In this document: positions 22,021-30,910 of the stretch, one piece after another
How the letters are laid out: every line of letters starts with the position of its first letter
How positions within the stretch are numbered: position 1 is the stretch's first letter
DNA from: Xylophilus sp. ASV27
GTDB lineage: Bacteria; Pseudomonadota; Gammaproteobacteria; Burkholderiales; Burkholderiaceae_C
Length of the DNA stretch: 32,378 nt
Direction of reading: 5' to 3'
Assembly (NCBI RefSeq): GCF_016428875.1
Contig: NZ_JAELTO010000047.1
Span: 1-32,378 of the forward strand
Notes under the pieces: model-generated
The model's input: only the letters and a program-made list of their open reading frames with translations
Told to the model about the DNA's origin: nothing
The model's database searches: none
Made by a program: the position numbers and the translations under genes

Positions 22021-22956
22021 ATGCATTTCCCGAGCGACATCCCCGCCGGCGAGCGCGCCGCCGCGGCCCGGCGCAGCACCTGGGTCAGCGTGGCGGTCAA
22101 CGTCGTGCTGGTCACGGTGCAGATCGCGGTCGGCGTATTCGCCAAGTCGCAGGCGTTGATCGCCGACGGCATCCACTCGCTGTCGGACCTGGTGTCGGAC
22201 TTCGTCGTGCTGTTCGCCGGCCGCCACAGCCGCCGCGACCCGGACGCCGGCCACCCCTACGGCCACCAGCGCTTCGAGACCGCCGCCACCCTGGTGCTGG
22301 GCGCCATCCTGCTGGCCGTGGGCGGCGGCATGCTGTGGTCGGCCGTGGGCAAGCTCGAAGACCCGCAGAGCATCCCGCGGGTGCACGGCGTGGCGCTGTG
22401 GGTGGCCGCCATCGCGCTGGTCGCCAAGGAGGGCCTGTTCCGCTACATGCTGGCCGTGGCGCAGCGCGTGCGCTCCACCATGCTGGTGGCCAACGCCTGG
22501 CACGCGCGCTCGGACGCGGCCTCGTCGCTAGTGGTGGGCCTGGGCATCGTCGGCAACCTCATGGGCTATCCGCTGCTGGACCCGATCGCCGCGCTGGTGG
22601 TGGGCGTGATGGTGGCGCGCATGGGCTGGACCTTCGGCTGGGGCGCGCTGCAGGACCTGATGGACCGCGCCGCCGACGCCGACGAGGTGCAGGCCATCGA
22701 GCGCACCCTGGCCGCCACTCCCGGCGTGCAGGGCGTGCACGACGTGCGCACCCGCCGCCTGGGCGACATGCTCGCGGTGGATGCGCACGTCGAGGTCGAC
22801 GCCACCATCACCGTGGAGGCCGGCCACGACATCGCCGTGCGCGCCCGCCAGCGCGTGATGGAGCAGCACCGGGTGCTGAGCCTGATGGTGCACGTGGACC
22901 CGCGCCACCGGCCCGACCTGGACCACCTGCCGACAGCCCCGCGCGCGGCCGCCTGA
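22021..22956 (+). CDS. cation diffusion facilitator (CDF) family metal exporter
   Basis: A 311-residue inner-membrane divalent-cation/proton antiporter with about six membrane segments (first around 22-42) and a cytosolic C-terminal domain from about residue 212 (AADADEVQAIERTLAATPGV). The metal site in TM2 is ADGIHSLSDLVSD (H52, D56) and in TM5 NAWHARSDAASS (H161, D165), an HD-HD set that in eukaryotic ZnT proteins goes with zinc; bacterial YiiP has DD-HD. A zinc preference is therefore possible, but iron and cobalt exporters share the fold. The C-terminal domain keeps the histidines and acidic residues typical of metal-sensing dimers (VDAHVEVD, LMVHVDPRH). No Shine-Dalgarno is evident; repeat copy 3 abuts the start. 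Confidence 0.93.
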   Translation: MHFPSDIPAGERAAAARRSTWVSVAVNVVLVTVQIAVGVFAKSQALIADGIHSLSDLVSDFVVLFAGRHSRRDPDAGHPYGHQRFETAATLVLGAILLAVGGGMLWSAVGKLEDPQSIPRVHGVALWVAAIALVAKEGLFRYMLAVAQRVRSTMLVANAWHARSDAASSLVVGLGIVGNLMGYPLLDPIAALVVGVMVARMGWTFGWGALQDLMDRAADADEVQAIERTLAATPGVQGVHDVRTRRLGDMLAVDAHVEVDATITVEAGHDIAVRARQRVMEQHRVLSLMVHVDPRHRPDLDHLPTAPRAAA

Positions 22957-22991
22957 GCGGCCATGCGGCGCGCTGCCCCAGTCCGCGCGCG

Positions 22992-23010
22992 CCGCCGCCG
23001 TCGGCGGCGG
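22992..23010. terminator. possible bidirectional terminator hairpin
   Basis: CCGCCGCC-GTC-GGCGGCGG forms an 8-bp all-GC stem with a 3-nt loop in the 56-bp gap between two convergent genes (the metal exporter and paoC). There is no T-run, so an intrinsic terminator is uncertain. Confidence 0.4.
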
Positions 23011-23012
23011 TG

Positions 23013-25220
23013 TCACGCGGCCAGGGGCGGCATCCGGTCCAGCAGCTTGTCGAGCGTGACCGGGTAGTCGCGCACGCGCACGCCGGTGGCGTGGTAGACC
23101 GCGTTGGCCACCGCCGCGCCGACGCCGCACAGGCCCAGTTCGCCCACGCCCTTGGCCTTCATGGGCGAGGAGACGGCGTCGGCCTCGTCCAGGAAGATCA
23201 CCTCCTGGTGCGGGATGTCGGCATGCACCGGCACCTCGTAGCCGGCCAGGTCGTGGTTGACGAAGAAGCCCTGGCGCCGGTCCACCACCAGCTCCTCCAT
23301 CAGCGCCGCGCCCACGCCCATGGTCATGGCGCCGATCACCTGGCTGCGGGCCGTCCTGGGGTTGAGGATGCGGCCGGCCGCGCACACGGCGAGCATGCGC
23401 CGCACGCGGACTTCGGCGGTGAAGGCGTCCACCGCCACCTCGACGAAATGCGCCGCGAAGGTGGACTGCTGGTAGCGCTTGTCCAGGTCGCCGAACTCGA
23501 TGGCGTCCTCGGCCACCAGGCCTTCTGCGCCGGCCTGGGCCGCCACCGATGCCAGCGGCACGCTGCGTCCGCCGGACACCACCATGCCGTCCGCGAAGGC
23601 CGTATCCGCGGGCTGGAAGCCGGCGCGGCGTGCCACGGTATCGCGCAGCTTGGCGCAGGCGGCGTACACGCCCGCGGTCGAGCTGTTGGCGCCCCACTGC
23701 CCGCCCGAGCCGGCGGACACCGGGAACGACGAGTCGCCCAGCCGCACCACCACGCGCTCGATCGGCACGCCCATCATTTCCGCGGCGGTCTGCGCGATGA
23801 TGGTGTAGCTGCCGGTGCCGATGTCGGTCATGTCGGTTTCCACCGTGACCACGCCGCGCGCGTCGAGCCGCACCCGCGCGCCCGACTTGGCGAGCAGGTT
23901 GTTGCGCAGGCCTGCCGCCAGCCCGGTGCCGATCCACCAGCGGCCCTCGCGCCGCTGTGCCGGCCGTGCGTCGCGCTGCGCCCAGCCGAAGCGCTGCGCC
24001 CCGGTGCGCAGGCATTCGACCAGGCGGCGCTCGGAGAAGCGGCGCTCCGGTCTGGCGGGATCTACCTGGGTGTCGTTGAGCACGCGCAATTCCAGCGGGT
24101 CCATGCCGAGCTGTTCGGCCATCTCGTCGATGGCGATCTCCAGCGCCATCAGGCCCGGCGCCTCGCCCGGCGCGCGCATGGCGTTGCCTTCGGGCAGGTC
24201 CAGCAGTGCCAGGCGGGTGCCGGTCAGGCGGTGCGCGCCCGCATACAGCAGCTGCGTCTGCTGCACTGCGTTCTCGGGCTGGCCGCCGGCCAGGTTGCCC
24301 GACCAGCTCTCGTGGCCGATGGCCGTGATCCGGCCCTGCCGGGTGGCGCCGATGCGGATGCGCTGGATCGTCGCCGGCCGGTGGGTGGTGTTGTTGGCCA
24401 CCAGCGGCCGCTGCAGCGCCACCTTCACGGGGCGCTGTGCAGCGCGCGCGCCCAGCGCCGCCAGCACGGTGTCGGCGCGCAGGAACAGCTTGGCGCCGAA
24501 GCCACCGCCGACGTAGGGCGACACGAGCCGCACCTTGTCCTTGGCGATGCCCAGGGTCGCGGCGAGGTCGGTCCGGGTCCAGTCGACCATCTGGTTGGAG
24601 GTCCACACCACCAGCCTGTCGCCCTGCCACGCGGCCGTGGTGGCATGCGGCTCCATCATGGCGTGCGAGTGGTCGGGCGTGGTGTAGGTCTGGTCCAGCC
24701 GCACCTCGGCCTGCGCGAAGGCGCCGGCGAAATCGCCGACGGTGCTGCTGCGGTCGGTGGTGCGGCGGTCGGTCGCATCCCTGGCCTGGGCAAGGTCGAA
24801 GGCACCGTCCGCGCGCACGTACTCCACCTGCAGCAGCTGCGCGGCGGCGCGCGCCTGCTCGAAGGTCTCGGCGACGACGAGCGCAACGGCCTGGTGGTAG
24901 TGGTCGACCATGGGGCCGCCGAGCAGCCGGGCCGTGTTGAAGCGGCCCTTGCCCAGCTTGCCGGCGTTCCCGGCGGTGACGATGGCGATCACGCCGGGGG
25001 CGGCCCGGGCGCGGCGCTGGTCGATCGATGCGATGCGCCCCTTGGCGATGGCCGCGCCGACGATATAGCCGTAGGCCGCATCCGGCGCGACGTCGTGGCG
25101 CTCGTAGGCGTAGGGCGCCGTGCCGCTGGTCTTGAGCGCGCCGTCGATGCGGCCGAGCGGCAGGCCGATCACCTTGCCCTGGTCGATCGGGTTGGTGGTG
25201 GCGGGGGTGTCGAACTTCAT
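23013..25220 (-). CDS. paoC: periplasmic aldehyde oxidoreductase, molybdenum-binding subunit
   Basis: A 735-residue xanthine-oxidase-family large subunit, close in length to E. coli PaoC (732). It oxidises aldehydes to acids at a molybdopterin cytosine dinucleotide cofactor. Visible motifs are YVGGGFGAK (GGGFGAK at 238-244), the PHATTAAW segment near 191-198, NAMRAPGEAPG for cofactor/substrate binding, and KGVGELGLCGVGAA near the end, in which E694 is the expected catalytic base (E692 in E. coli). It lies 3 bp after paoB in a leftward paoA-paoB-paoC operon. The XdhC-like maturation gene paoD, which follows paoC in E. coli, is not here; the next gene is convergent. Confidence 0.93.
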   Translation of the reverse strand: MKFDTPATTNPIDQGKVIGLPLGRIDGALKTSGTAPYAYERHDVAPDAAYGYIVGAAIAKGRIASIDQRRARAAPGVIAIVTAGNAGKLGKGRFNTARLLGGPMVDHYHQAVALVVAETFEQARAAAQLLQVEYVRADGAFDLAQARDATDRRTTDRSSTVGDFAGAFAQAEVRLDQTYTTPDHSHAMMEPHATTAAWQGDRLVVWTSNQMVDWTRTDLAATLGIAKDKVRLVSPYVGGGFGAKLFLRADTVLAALGARAAQRPVKVALQRPLVANNTTHRPATIQRIRIGATRQGRITAIGHESWSGNLAGGQPENAVQQTQLLYAGAHRLTGTRLALLDLPEGNAMRAPGEAPGLMALEIAIDEMAEQLGMDPLELRVLNDTQVDPARPERRFSERRLVECLRTGAQRFGWAQRDARPAQRREGRWWIGTGLAAGLRNNLLAKSGARVRLDARGVVTVETDMTDIGTGSYTIIAQTAAEMMGVPIERVVVRLGDSSFPVSAGSGGQWGANSSTAGVYAACAKLRDTVARRAGFQPADTAFADGMVVSGGRSVPLASVAAQAGAEGLVAEDAIEFGDLDKRYQQSTFAAHFVEVAVDAFTAEVRVRRMLAVCAAGRILNPRTARSQVIGAMTMGVGAALMEELVVDRRQGFFVNHDLAGYEVPVHADIPHQEVIFLDEADAVSSPMKAKGVGELGLCGVGAAVANAVYHATGVRVRDYPVTLDKLLDRMPPLAA

Positions 25221-25223
25221 CGC

Positions 25224-26174
25224 TCAGGTCCTCGCATCGGTCAGCGCCGCGTCGAGCGTGCGCTCGACCAGCGTCAGCTTGAAGGCGTTCTGCCCGGTCG
25301 GCCGCGCACCGGCCAACAGCGCCGCGGCCGCGGCCCTGGCCCCGCGCGGCAGCTCGCGCTCCGCCGCGTCCACGCGCCAGGGCTTCGGCGCCACGCCGCC
25401 CAGCGCGACCCGGCCCGAACCGTCGCGCCGCACGATCGCCGCGACCGATACCAGCGCGAACGCATAGGACGCGCGGTCGCGCACCTTGCGGTAGACATGG
25501 CGGCCCTCCACCGGCGCCGGCAGCCGTACCGAGGTGATCAGCTCGCCCGGCTGCAGCGCGGTCTCGGTCTGCGGCGTGTCACCCGGCAGGCGGTGGAAAT
25601 CGGCAATGGGAATGGTCCGGCGCGAGCCGTCGGGACGCAGGGTCTCGACGTCCGCGTCGAGCACGCGCAGGGCGACGGCCATGTCGCTCGGGTGCGTGGC
25701 GATGCAGGCCTCGCTCGCGCCGAGCACCGCATGCCCGCGGCTGAAGCCGCCGAGGGCGGCGCAGCCGCTGCCCGGCTGGCGCTTGTTGCAGGCCTGGTTC
25801 GTGTCGTAGAAATAGGGGCAGCGGGTGCGCTGCAGCAGGTTGCCTGCCGTGGTCGCCTTGTTGCGCAACTGCGCCGAGGCTCCCGCCAGCAAGGCGCGCG
25901 CGAGCACGCCATAGTCGCGCCGCACGCGCTCGTGCGCGGCCAGGTCGGTGTTGCGCACCAGAGCGCCGATGCGCAGGCCGCCGTCGGCGCTGCTCTCGAC
26001 CTTGTCGAAGCCCAGGCCGTTGACGTCGATCAGATGCGTGGGCGTCTCGATCTCCAGCTTCATCAGGTCCAGCAGGTTGGTGCCGCCGGCAATGAAGCGC
26101 GCGCCCGGCGTGCGCGCGGCCGCCGCGACCGCCTGGGCAGGCGAGGCCGCCTTCTCGAAGGTGAAGGCTCTCAT
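25224..26174 (-). CDS. paoB: aldehyde oxidoreductase, FAD-binding subunit
   Basis: A 316-residue FAD subunit that passes electrons from the Fe-S subunit to the acceptor. The FAD-binding stretch is [13 protein letters not shown] (27-39) with TTAGNLLQ at 108-115. The insertion [20 protein letters not shown] followed by C (C119, C129, C138, perhaps with C157) is the cysteine loop that holds an extra 4Fe-4S cluster in PaoB-type proteins and distinguishes them from ordinary xanthine dehydrogenase FAD subunits. The ATG (26174-26172) overlaps the paoA stop as ATGA. A longer open frame upstream only overlies paoA. Confidence 0.93.
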   Translation of the reverse strand: MRAFTFEKAASPAQAVAAAARTPGARFIAGGTNLLDLMKLEIETPTHLIDVNGLGFDKVESSADGGLRIGALVRNTDLAAHERVRRDYGVLARALLAGASAQLRNKATTAGNLLQRTRCPYFYDTNQACNKRQPGSGCAALGGFSRGHAVLGASEACIATHPSDMAVALRVLDADVETLRPDGSRRTIPIADFHRLPGDTPQTETALQPGELITSVRLPAPVEGRHVYRKVRDRASYAFALVSVAAIVRRDGSGRVALGGVAPKPWRVDAAERELPRGARAAAAALLAGARPTGQNAFKLTLVERTLDAALTDART

Positions 26175-26818
26175 GCTTTCACCCCCGCGACTTCGCTGAT
26201 GGCCTCGACGATGTTGCTGTAGGCGCCGCAGCGGCAGAGGTTGCCGCTCATGCGTTCCTGGAACTCGGCGGCGCTGGGCTGCGGGCTGGCCGTCAGGTCG
26301 TCGCTGACGTGGCTCGGCACGCCCTGCGCGATTTCGTCCAGCATGCCCACGGCCGAGCAGATCTGCCCAGGCGTGCAGTAGCCGCACTGGTAGCCGTCGT
26401 GCTTGACAAACGCCGCCTGCATAGGATGCAGCCTGCCGGGCGCGCCGAGGCCCTCGATGGTGCTCACCTGGGCTCCCTCGTGCATCACCGCCAGCGTGAG
26501 GCAGGCGTTGATGCGCCGGCCATCGACGATCACCGTGCAGGCGCCGCACTGGCCGTGGTCGCAGCCCTTCTTGGTACCGGTCAGGTGCAGGTGCTCGCGC
26601 AGCGCATCGAGCAGGGTGGTGCGGTTGTCCAGCACGAGCTGGTGGCTCCTGCCGTTGACCTGCAGCGTGAGCGGCGAGGCGGTGGGGGCGGTGGCCGCCG
26701 GGGCCGCGGCAGCCAGGGCCGGCATGCCCGCCATGGCCGGCATCGACGCGGTGGCGGTGCCGGCTCTCAGCAGCTCGCGCCGGGAAATGGTGAAGGCATC
26801 GGTGGTGGTGGGGGTCAT
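26171..26818 (-). CDS. paoA: aldehyde oxidoreductase, 2Fe-2S subunit with Tat signal
   Basis: A 215-residue iron-sulfur subunit. The start at 26818 is chosen because AAGGAG lies 11 nt upstream, inside a longer frame that begins at 26854. A twin-arginine signal ([10 protein letters not shown], residues 11-20, then an Ala-rich hydrophobic stretch) exports the folded complex to the periplasm. The plant-ferredoxin cluster uses C86, C91, C94 and C106 ([10 protein letters not shown]). The helical-domain cluster uses C145, C148, C195 and C197 ([16 protein letters not shown]). It is first in the operon and divergent from a LysR gene 176 bp away, its probable regulator. Confidence 0.94.
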   Translation of the reverse strand: MTPTTTDAFTISRRELLRAGTATASMPAMAGMPALAAAAPAATAPTASPLTLQVNGRSHQLVLDNRTTLLDALREHLHLTGTKKGCDHGQCGACTVIVDGRRINACLTLAVMHEGAQVSTIEGLGAPGRLHPMQAAFVKHDGYQCGYCTPGQICSAVGMLDEIAQGVPSHVSDDLTASPQPSAAEFQERMSGNLCRCGAYSNIVEAISEVAGVKA

Positions 26819-26942
26819 GGGACGTCGCACTCCTTGATCGGTCGGCGCCGCCATTGGACGCCGCGCGCGGGGGCGCTGGCGTCAGCGGCCAGCCCATGGA
26901 GACTGTAGGCGGGCGCCCCATGGCCGCCTAGCCCCGGCAGGC

Positions 26943-26972
26943 TTGCAGCACTGACAAGTTGCTGTTGATAAT
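26943..26972 (+). promoter_or_regulatory. probable promoter of the LysR gene
   Basis: TTGCAG (26943-26948) and GATAAT (26967-26972) are 18 bp apart and lie 22 bp before the LysR ATG, implying a short leader. It falls in the divergent gap to paoA, where LysR regulators normally bind and repress themselves. Confidence 0.5.
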
Positions 26973-26994
26973 CGGGCGCGAAAAGAAGCGCTCC

Positions 26995-27984
26995 ATGCCG
27001 ATCAACGAACTGCGTTCCATCGCGACTTTCGCCAAGACCGCGGAGCTCGGCAGCCTGCGCCAGGCCGCCGCGGCCCAGGGCATCACGCCGCAGGCGGCGA
27101 GCCAGGCCCTGGCCCAGCTCGAACAGCACCTGGGCGTGCGGCTGTTCCACCGCAGCACACGCAGCCTGTCACTGACCGACGAGGGCCGCCAGTTCCTGGA
27201 GGCCGCGCAGCCGGCGCTGCTGGGCCTGCAGCGCGCGCTGCACCGGGCCCGCCACGCCAGGGACGAGAGCGCCGGGCCGCTGCGCATCGTCGGGCCGCGC
27301 TCGGCCTTCGCGCCGGTGCTGTGGCCGCTGCTGGACGAGTTCTGCCGCCTGCACCCGGAGGTGCAGCCCGACGTGCAACTCGACGACCGCATCGGCAACT
27401 GGGTGGAGGACCGCGTGGACGTGGGCTTTCGCGTGGGTCAATCAGCGGCCGAGGGCGTGATCGCGCGCCGGCTGTTTCCGCTGCAGCTCATCATCTGCGC
27501 GGCGCCCGCCTACCTGGCCCGCCACGGCGCGCCGGACACGCTCGATGCGCTGGCCGCGCATCGCTGCAGCGCGTTTCGCCATCCGGGCAACGGCAGGGTG
27601 CTGCCCTGGTACGTCAAGGTCGAGCATGCCAGGGTCGAGCACCCCGTGGTCCCCTCGTTCTGCACCAACGACGAGGCGCTGGAGACCGATGCCGTGCTGG
27701 CCGGGCAGGTGCTGGGACTGCTGACCGGCGTCATCGCCGCGCCGCACATCCGCGCCGCACGCCTGGTGCCGCTGCTGACCCGGCACGTGGACGACCACTC
27801 CAGCGTCTTCCTCTACTACGGCAGCCGCAGCGCGCAGCCCGCGCGCGTGCGGGCCTTCATCGACCTGGCGGTACGGCGGCTGGCCCGCAACCCGGCCTGC
27901 GTCCTGAGCGCAAGGGAACTGCAGTCGGCCGAGGCGAAGGGGCGCAAGGCGCATGTGCACCCCGCGACGCCGCCTTACCGATAG
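26995..27984 (+). CDS. LysR-family transcriptional regulator
   Basis: A 329-residue LTTR. The winged helix-turn-helix is at about residues 4-62 (ELRSIATFAKTAELGSLRQA, then ASQALAQLEQHLGVRLFHRS). The C-terminal effector-binding domain follows from about 90 (GPLRIVGPRSAFAPVLWPLL) and is of the two-lobed periplasmic-binding type. The start is the ATG at 26995 (MPINELRS); an upstream ATG at 26959 would lie over the predicted promoter. Divergent placement from paoABC suggests it activates that operon in response to an aldehyde or aromatic effector; this is inferred from position. Its 3' end overlaps the convergent DUF3297 gene by 10 bp. Confidence 0.93.
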   Translation: MPINELRSIATFAKTAELGSLRQAAAAQGITPQAASQALAQLEQHLGVRLFHRSTRSLSLTDEGRQFLEAAQPALLGLQRALHRARHARDESAGPLRIVGPRSAFAPVLWPLLDEFCRLHPEVQPDVQLDDRIGNWVEDRVDVGFRVGQSAAEGVIARRLFPLQLIICAAPAYLARHGAPDTLDALAAHRCSAFRHPGNGRVLPWYVKVEHARVEHPVVPSFCTNDEALETDAVLAGQVLGLLTGVIAAPHIRAARLVPLLTRHVDDHSSVFLYYGSRSAQPARVRAFIDLAVRRLARNPACVLSARELQSAEAKGRKAHVHPATPPYR

Positions 27985-28223
27985 AACGCCTCGACCCGGC
28001 CCTTGAGCTTGATCAGCAGCGGCCGGCCCTTGCGGTCCAGGGTCTTGCCGGCGGGGACCTTGATCCAGCCTTCGCTGATGCAGTACTCCTCCACGTCCAT
28101 GCGCTCCTTGCCGTTGAAGCGGATGCCGATGTCGTGCGCGAAGACCGCCGCCACATGGTGCGGGCTGCGCGGGTCGATGGAGAGGTGGTCGGGCAGGGGC
28201 GGTGGCGGGATGGTGTCGGTCAT
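27975..28223 (-). CDS. DUF3297 family protein
   Basis: An 82-residue soluble protein that matches DUF3297: DHLSIDPRSPHHVAAVFAHD near the N-terminus, then GIRFNGKERMDVEEYCISEG, then GWIKVPAGKTLDRKGRPLLI and KLKGRVEAFYR. The function of the family is unknown; it is small, well conserved in proteobacteria and lacks membrane segments. The start at 28223 has a GAGGAA Shine-Dalgarno at about 10 nt; the in-frame ATG at 28232 is too close to it. It is monocistronic and convergent with the LysR gene. Confidence 0.9.
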   Translation of the reverse strand: MTDTIPPPPLPDHLSIDPRSPHHVAAVFAHDIGIRFNGKERMDVEEYCISEGWIKVPAGKTLDRKGRPLLIKLKGRVEAFYR

Positions 28224-28265
28224 GGGCGTCATTCCTCGAAGGGCGACATTCTGCAACTGAAACAG

Positions 28266-28380
28266 GACACCCCCAGGCTGCGCGCTTCGCGTCTTCGCCC
28301 TCCCCCCTTTGCAGGGGGCACATCCTGCGGCCCGGCGGAGCCGGTGCCGCGGATGTCTGCGCTTGGCCTGCTCCGCGGCC
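28266..28380. repeat. three-hairpin extragenic element
   Basis: Three perfect stems occur in a row: CCCCC-TTTGCA-GGGGG (28303-28318), CCGGC-GGA-GCCGG (28332-28344) and CCGCGGA...TCCGCGG (28347-28353 and 28372-28378). The wording (an opening CCCCCAGGCTGCGCGC, then a C-run/G-run hairpin, then GGCCCGGC) resembles an extragenic repeat I know from other Comamonadaceae genomes, but only one copy is in this window, so the family claim is from memory. It lies between the divergent DUF3297 and TonB-receptor genes. Confidence 0.5.
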
Positions 28381-28470
28381 TTTCGTTTCTCTGGATTTCA
28401 TGCGCCGCGGGCGGCGCGCGGTCCCGGGCCTGCTGCGTCCAATGGCGTATGGCGCCTTTCATTTCTGTAT

Positions 28471-28489
28471 GAAGAATATGGAATTCTTC
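28471..28489. promoter_or_regulatory. possible operator ahead of TonB receptor
   Basis: GAAGAAT-ATGGA-ATTCTTC is a perfect 7-bp inverted repeat with a 5-bp centre in a short AT-rich patch, ending 18 bp before the chosen start of the receptor. It could be the site of a dimeric repressor, for example a metal-responsive one. It does not match the Fur consensus well, and the regulator is unknown. Confidence 0.4.
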
Positions 28490-28507
28490 TTACGAACCTT
28501 CTACCGC

Positions 28508-30628
28508 ATGTTCCTGCTTCGCCTCCAATTCCTCCTCCCTCCGCAGCGCCGGCACCTGGCCTGCGTGGCGCTGCTGTGCAGCCTGCCGCCCGCATGGCGC
28601 GTGGCCCAGGCGCAGGAGGGCCATCTGCCCGAGGTGCAGGTGCGCGGCCCGCGCGACGCGGCCATCGGCTCGGCCGACAGCGCCAGCGAAGGCGCGGCCG
28701 AGCAGGCATCTTTCCAGTCGCGCCCCAAGCTGCGGCCGGGCGACATCGTGGAGGCGGTGCCGGGCGTGGTCGCCACCCAGCACTCGGGCGACGGCAAGGC
28801 CAACCAGTACTTCCTGCGCGGCTTCAACCTCGACCATGGCACCGACTTCGCGGTGACGGTGGACGGCATGCCGGTCAACATGCCCACGCACGGCCACGGC
28901 CAGGGCTTTGCCGACCTGAACTTCCTGATCCCGGAACTGGTCTCGGGCGTGCGCTACCGCAAGGGGCCGTACTTTGCCGACAGCGGCGATTTCTCGCTCG
29001 CCGGCAGCGCCAGCATGGACTACGTGAGCGCGCTGGCCGCGCCGTTCGCGGAACTCACGCTCGGCAGCCGCGGCTACCGGCGAGCGCTGCTGGCCGGATC
29101 GCGCACGCAGGACGACCGCACCTGGCTGGGCGCGCTGGAGCTGGCCGGCAACGACGGCCCCTGGGAGGTGCCCGAGCGCCTGCGCAAGTTCAACGGCGTG
29201 CTGCGTTATGCGCAGGGCGCGCAGGCGCAGGGCTTCCACGTCACGGCCATGGCCTACCAGAGCCACTGGACCGCCACCGACCAAGTGCCCGAGCGCGCGG
29301 TGGACGAGGGCGCGCTCGGCCGCTTCGGCTCGCTCGACCCGAGCGACGGCGGCAGGACGCGCCGGCTGAGCCTGTCGGCCAAGTGGTACCGCCACGACGC
29401 GGCCGGCCAGACCGACATCAGCGCCTATGCGATCGACTACCGCTTCGACCTGTTCTCCAACTTCACCTACTTCCTGAACGACCCGGTGCATGGCGACCAG
29501 TTCGAGCAGACCGACCGCCGCCGCGTGTTCGGCGCGCAGGCGCAGCACCGCATGCCCCACCGCATCGCCGGCCTGGACGGCGTGCTGAGCTTCGGCGCGC
29601 AGTGGCGCGGCGACCGCATCGCCCAGGTCGGCCTGTACGCGACCGAGGCGCGCGAGCGGCTCTCCACCGTGCGCGACGACAAGGTGTCGCAGGACCTGTT
29701 CTCGGTCCATGCGCAGCAACTGGTGAACTTCGGCGAGCGCTGGCGCGGCTACGCCGGGCTGCGCGGCGACCTGCTGCGCTACCAGGTGCGCGGGCGCGAG
29801 GCGGTCTACGGCGCGGCCAACAGCGGCAGCGGGCACGACGCGCTGGCCAGCCCCAAGGCCGGGCTGGCCTACACCGCCACGCCGCAGCACGAGTTCTACC
29901 TGAACGCGGGCGGCGGCTTTCACAGCAACGACGTGCGCGGCGCCACCATCGCCGCCGATCCGCAGACCGGACTGCCGGCGCAGCGCGTGCCGGCGCTGGT
30001 GAAGGGGCGCGGCAGCGAACTGGGCTGGCGCTTCGCGCCGAGCGACAGGCTCAGCGTCACCGCCGCGCTGTGGCAACTGAGGCTGGACTCCGAACTGGTC
30101 TACGTGGGCGACGCCGGCAGCACCGAGCCCGGCCGCGCCAGCCGCCGGCACGGGCTGGAAACCACGCTGCGCTGGCAGGCCAGCCCGGCCTGGCGCCTGG
30201 AGGCCGACGCCGCCTGGTCGCGCGCCCGCTTCGTCGGCACGCCGCCCGAGGGCGAGGGCAACTACGTGGACAACGCGGCCGAGCGCGTGGTGGCCGCCGG
30301 CGCGGTCTGGCAGCAGGGCCCGTGGATGGCCACGCTGCGCCTGCGCCACATGGGGCCGCGCGCGCTGGATACGGTCAACAGCGTGCGCTCGCGCCCGACC
30401 ACCCTGCTGAACCTGGGCACGCGCTACACGGTGAACCGGCAGCTGACGCTGGGCGTGGACCTGTTCAACCTGCTGGGCCGCAAGGGCAACGACATCGAAT
30501 ACCTGTACGCCTCGTGCACCGCGCGCGAACTGCTCGCGGGCGCCTGCGGCAGCGAGGGCATCAGCGGCCGGCATGTGCACCCGATGGAGCCGCGCACGCT
30601 GCGGGTTACCGCGCGCATGCAGTTCTGA
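28508..30628 (+). CDS. TonB-dependent outer-membrane receptor
   Basis: A 706-residue receptor. A basic N-region and hydrophobic signal sequence (RRHLACVALLCSLPPAW, cleavage near AQAQ) are followed by a TonB-box-like LPEVQVRG (40-47). The plug domain has LRPGDIVEAVPGVVATQHSG, YFLRGFNLDHGTDFAVTVDG (101-120) and a His-rich loop MPTHGHGQG (125-133). The C-terminal barrel ends TLRVTARMQF with the terminal Phe of outer-membrane barrels. The transported ligand (siderophore, metal or other) cannot be read. Two in-frame ATGs upstream (28469, 28478) lie in or beside a palindrome and are less likely; no start has a clear Shine-Dalgarno. Monocistronic; repeat copy 4 begins right after the stop. Confidence 0.92.
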   Translation: MFLLRLQFLLPPQRRHLACVALLCSLPPAWRVAQAQEGHLPEVQVRGPRDAAIGSADSASEGAAEQASFQSRPKLRPGDIVEAVPGVVATQHSGDGKANQYFLRGFNLDHGTDFAVTVDGMPVNMPTHGHGQGFADLNFLIPELVSGVRYRKGPYFADSGDFSLAGSASMDYVSALAAPFAELTLGSRGYRRALLAGSRTQDDRTWLGALELAGNDGPWEVPERLRKFNGVLRYAQGAQAQGFHVTAMAYQSHWTATDQVPERAVDEGALGRFGSLDPSDGGRTRRLSLSAKWYRHDAAGQTDISAYAIDYRFDLFSNFTYFLNDPVHGDQFEQTDRRRVFGAQAQHRMPHRIAGLDGVLSFGAQWRGDRIAQVGLYATEARERLSTVRDDKVSQDLFSVHAQQLVNFGERWRGYAGLRGDLLRYQVRGREAVYGAANSGSGHDALASPKAGLAYTATPQHEFYLNAGGGFHSNDVRGATIAADPQTGLPAQRVPALVKGRGSELGWRFAPSDRLSVTAALWQLRLDSELVYVGDAGSTEPGRASRRHGLETTLRWQASPAWRLEADAAWSRARFVGTPPEGEGNYVDNAAERVVAAGAVWQQGPWMATLRLRHMGPRALDTVNSVRSRPTTLLNLGTRYTVNRQLTLGVDLFNLLGRKGNDIEYLYASCTARELLAGACGSEGISGRHVHPMEPRTLRVTARMQF

Positions 30629-30636
30629 ACGCGTAT

Positions 30637-30706
30637 TTTGCTATATTTTATATAGCATAAAGCCCAGTTAATACCTGGGCTACAGGCATTTTTCCCTTGA
30701 AAAATG
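30637..30706 (+). repeat. dispersed palindromic repeat, copy 4
   Basis: This is the best-formed copy. TGCTATA-TTTTA-TATAGCA (30639-30657) is followed by AGCCCAG/CTGGGCT (30661-30667 and 30675-30681) and CATTTTT-CCCTTG-AAAAATG (30687-30706). It starts 8 bp after the TonB-receptor stop, in the same orientation as copy 1, and is in a position to terminate or protect that transcript. Confidence 0.85.
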
Positions 30707-30910
30707 GGGGATCACGCCCCGCGCGCCGCCGCCGCCACGCAGGCTGTTGGCGGCGGCGCTGGCGCAGCAAGGGCCCTGCGCGCCTCTGGAACGGGCGCGC
30801 GGGCCAAAGGGCTGCCAGGCCCCTACCGAAGCTCCCCGAACCTTCCCAAAGGCCTTGCAGCGGCCCACCCGCCGAAGCCCCCGGCCGCGACGCGGACCCT
30901 GGCGGCTGCT

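Noticed and set aside
22335-26222. An open frame of almost 1300 codons on the plus strand, opposite paoC and paoB.
   Set aside because: It is the antisense of clear pao genes in very GC-rich DNA, begins inside the metal-exporter gene, and has repetitive Gly/Arg/His composition with no family motif.
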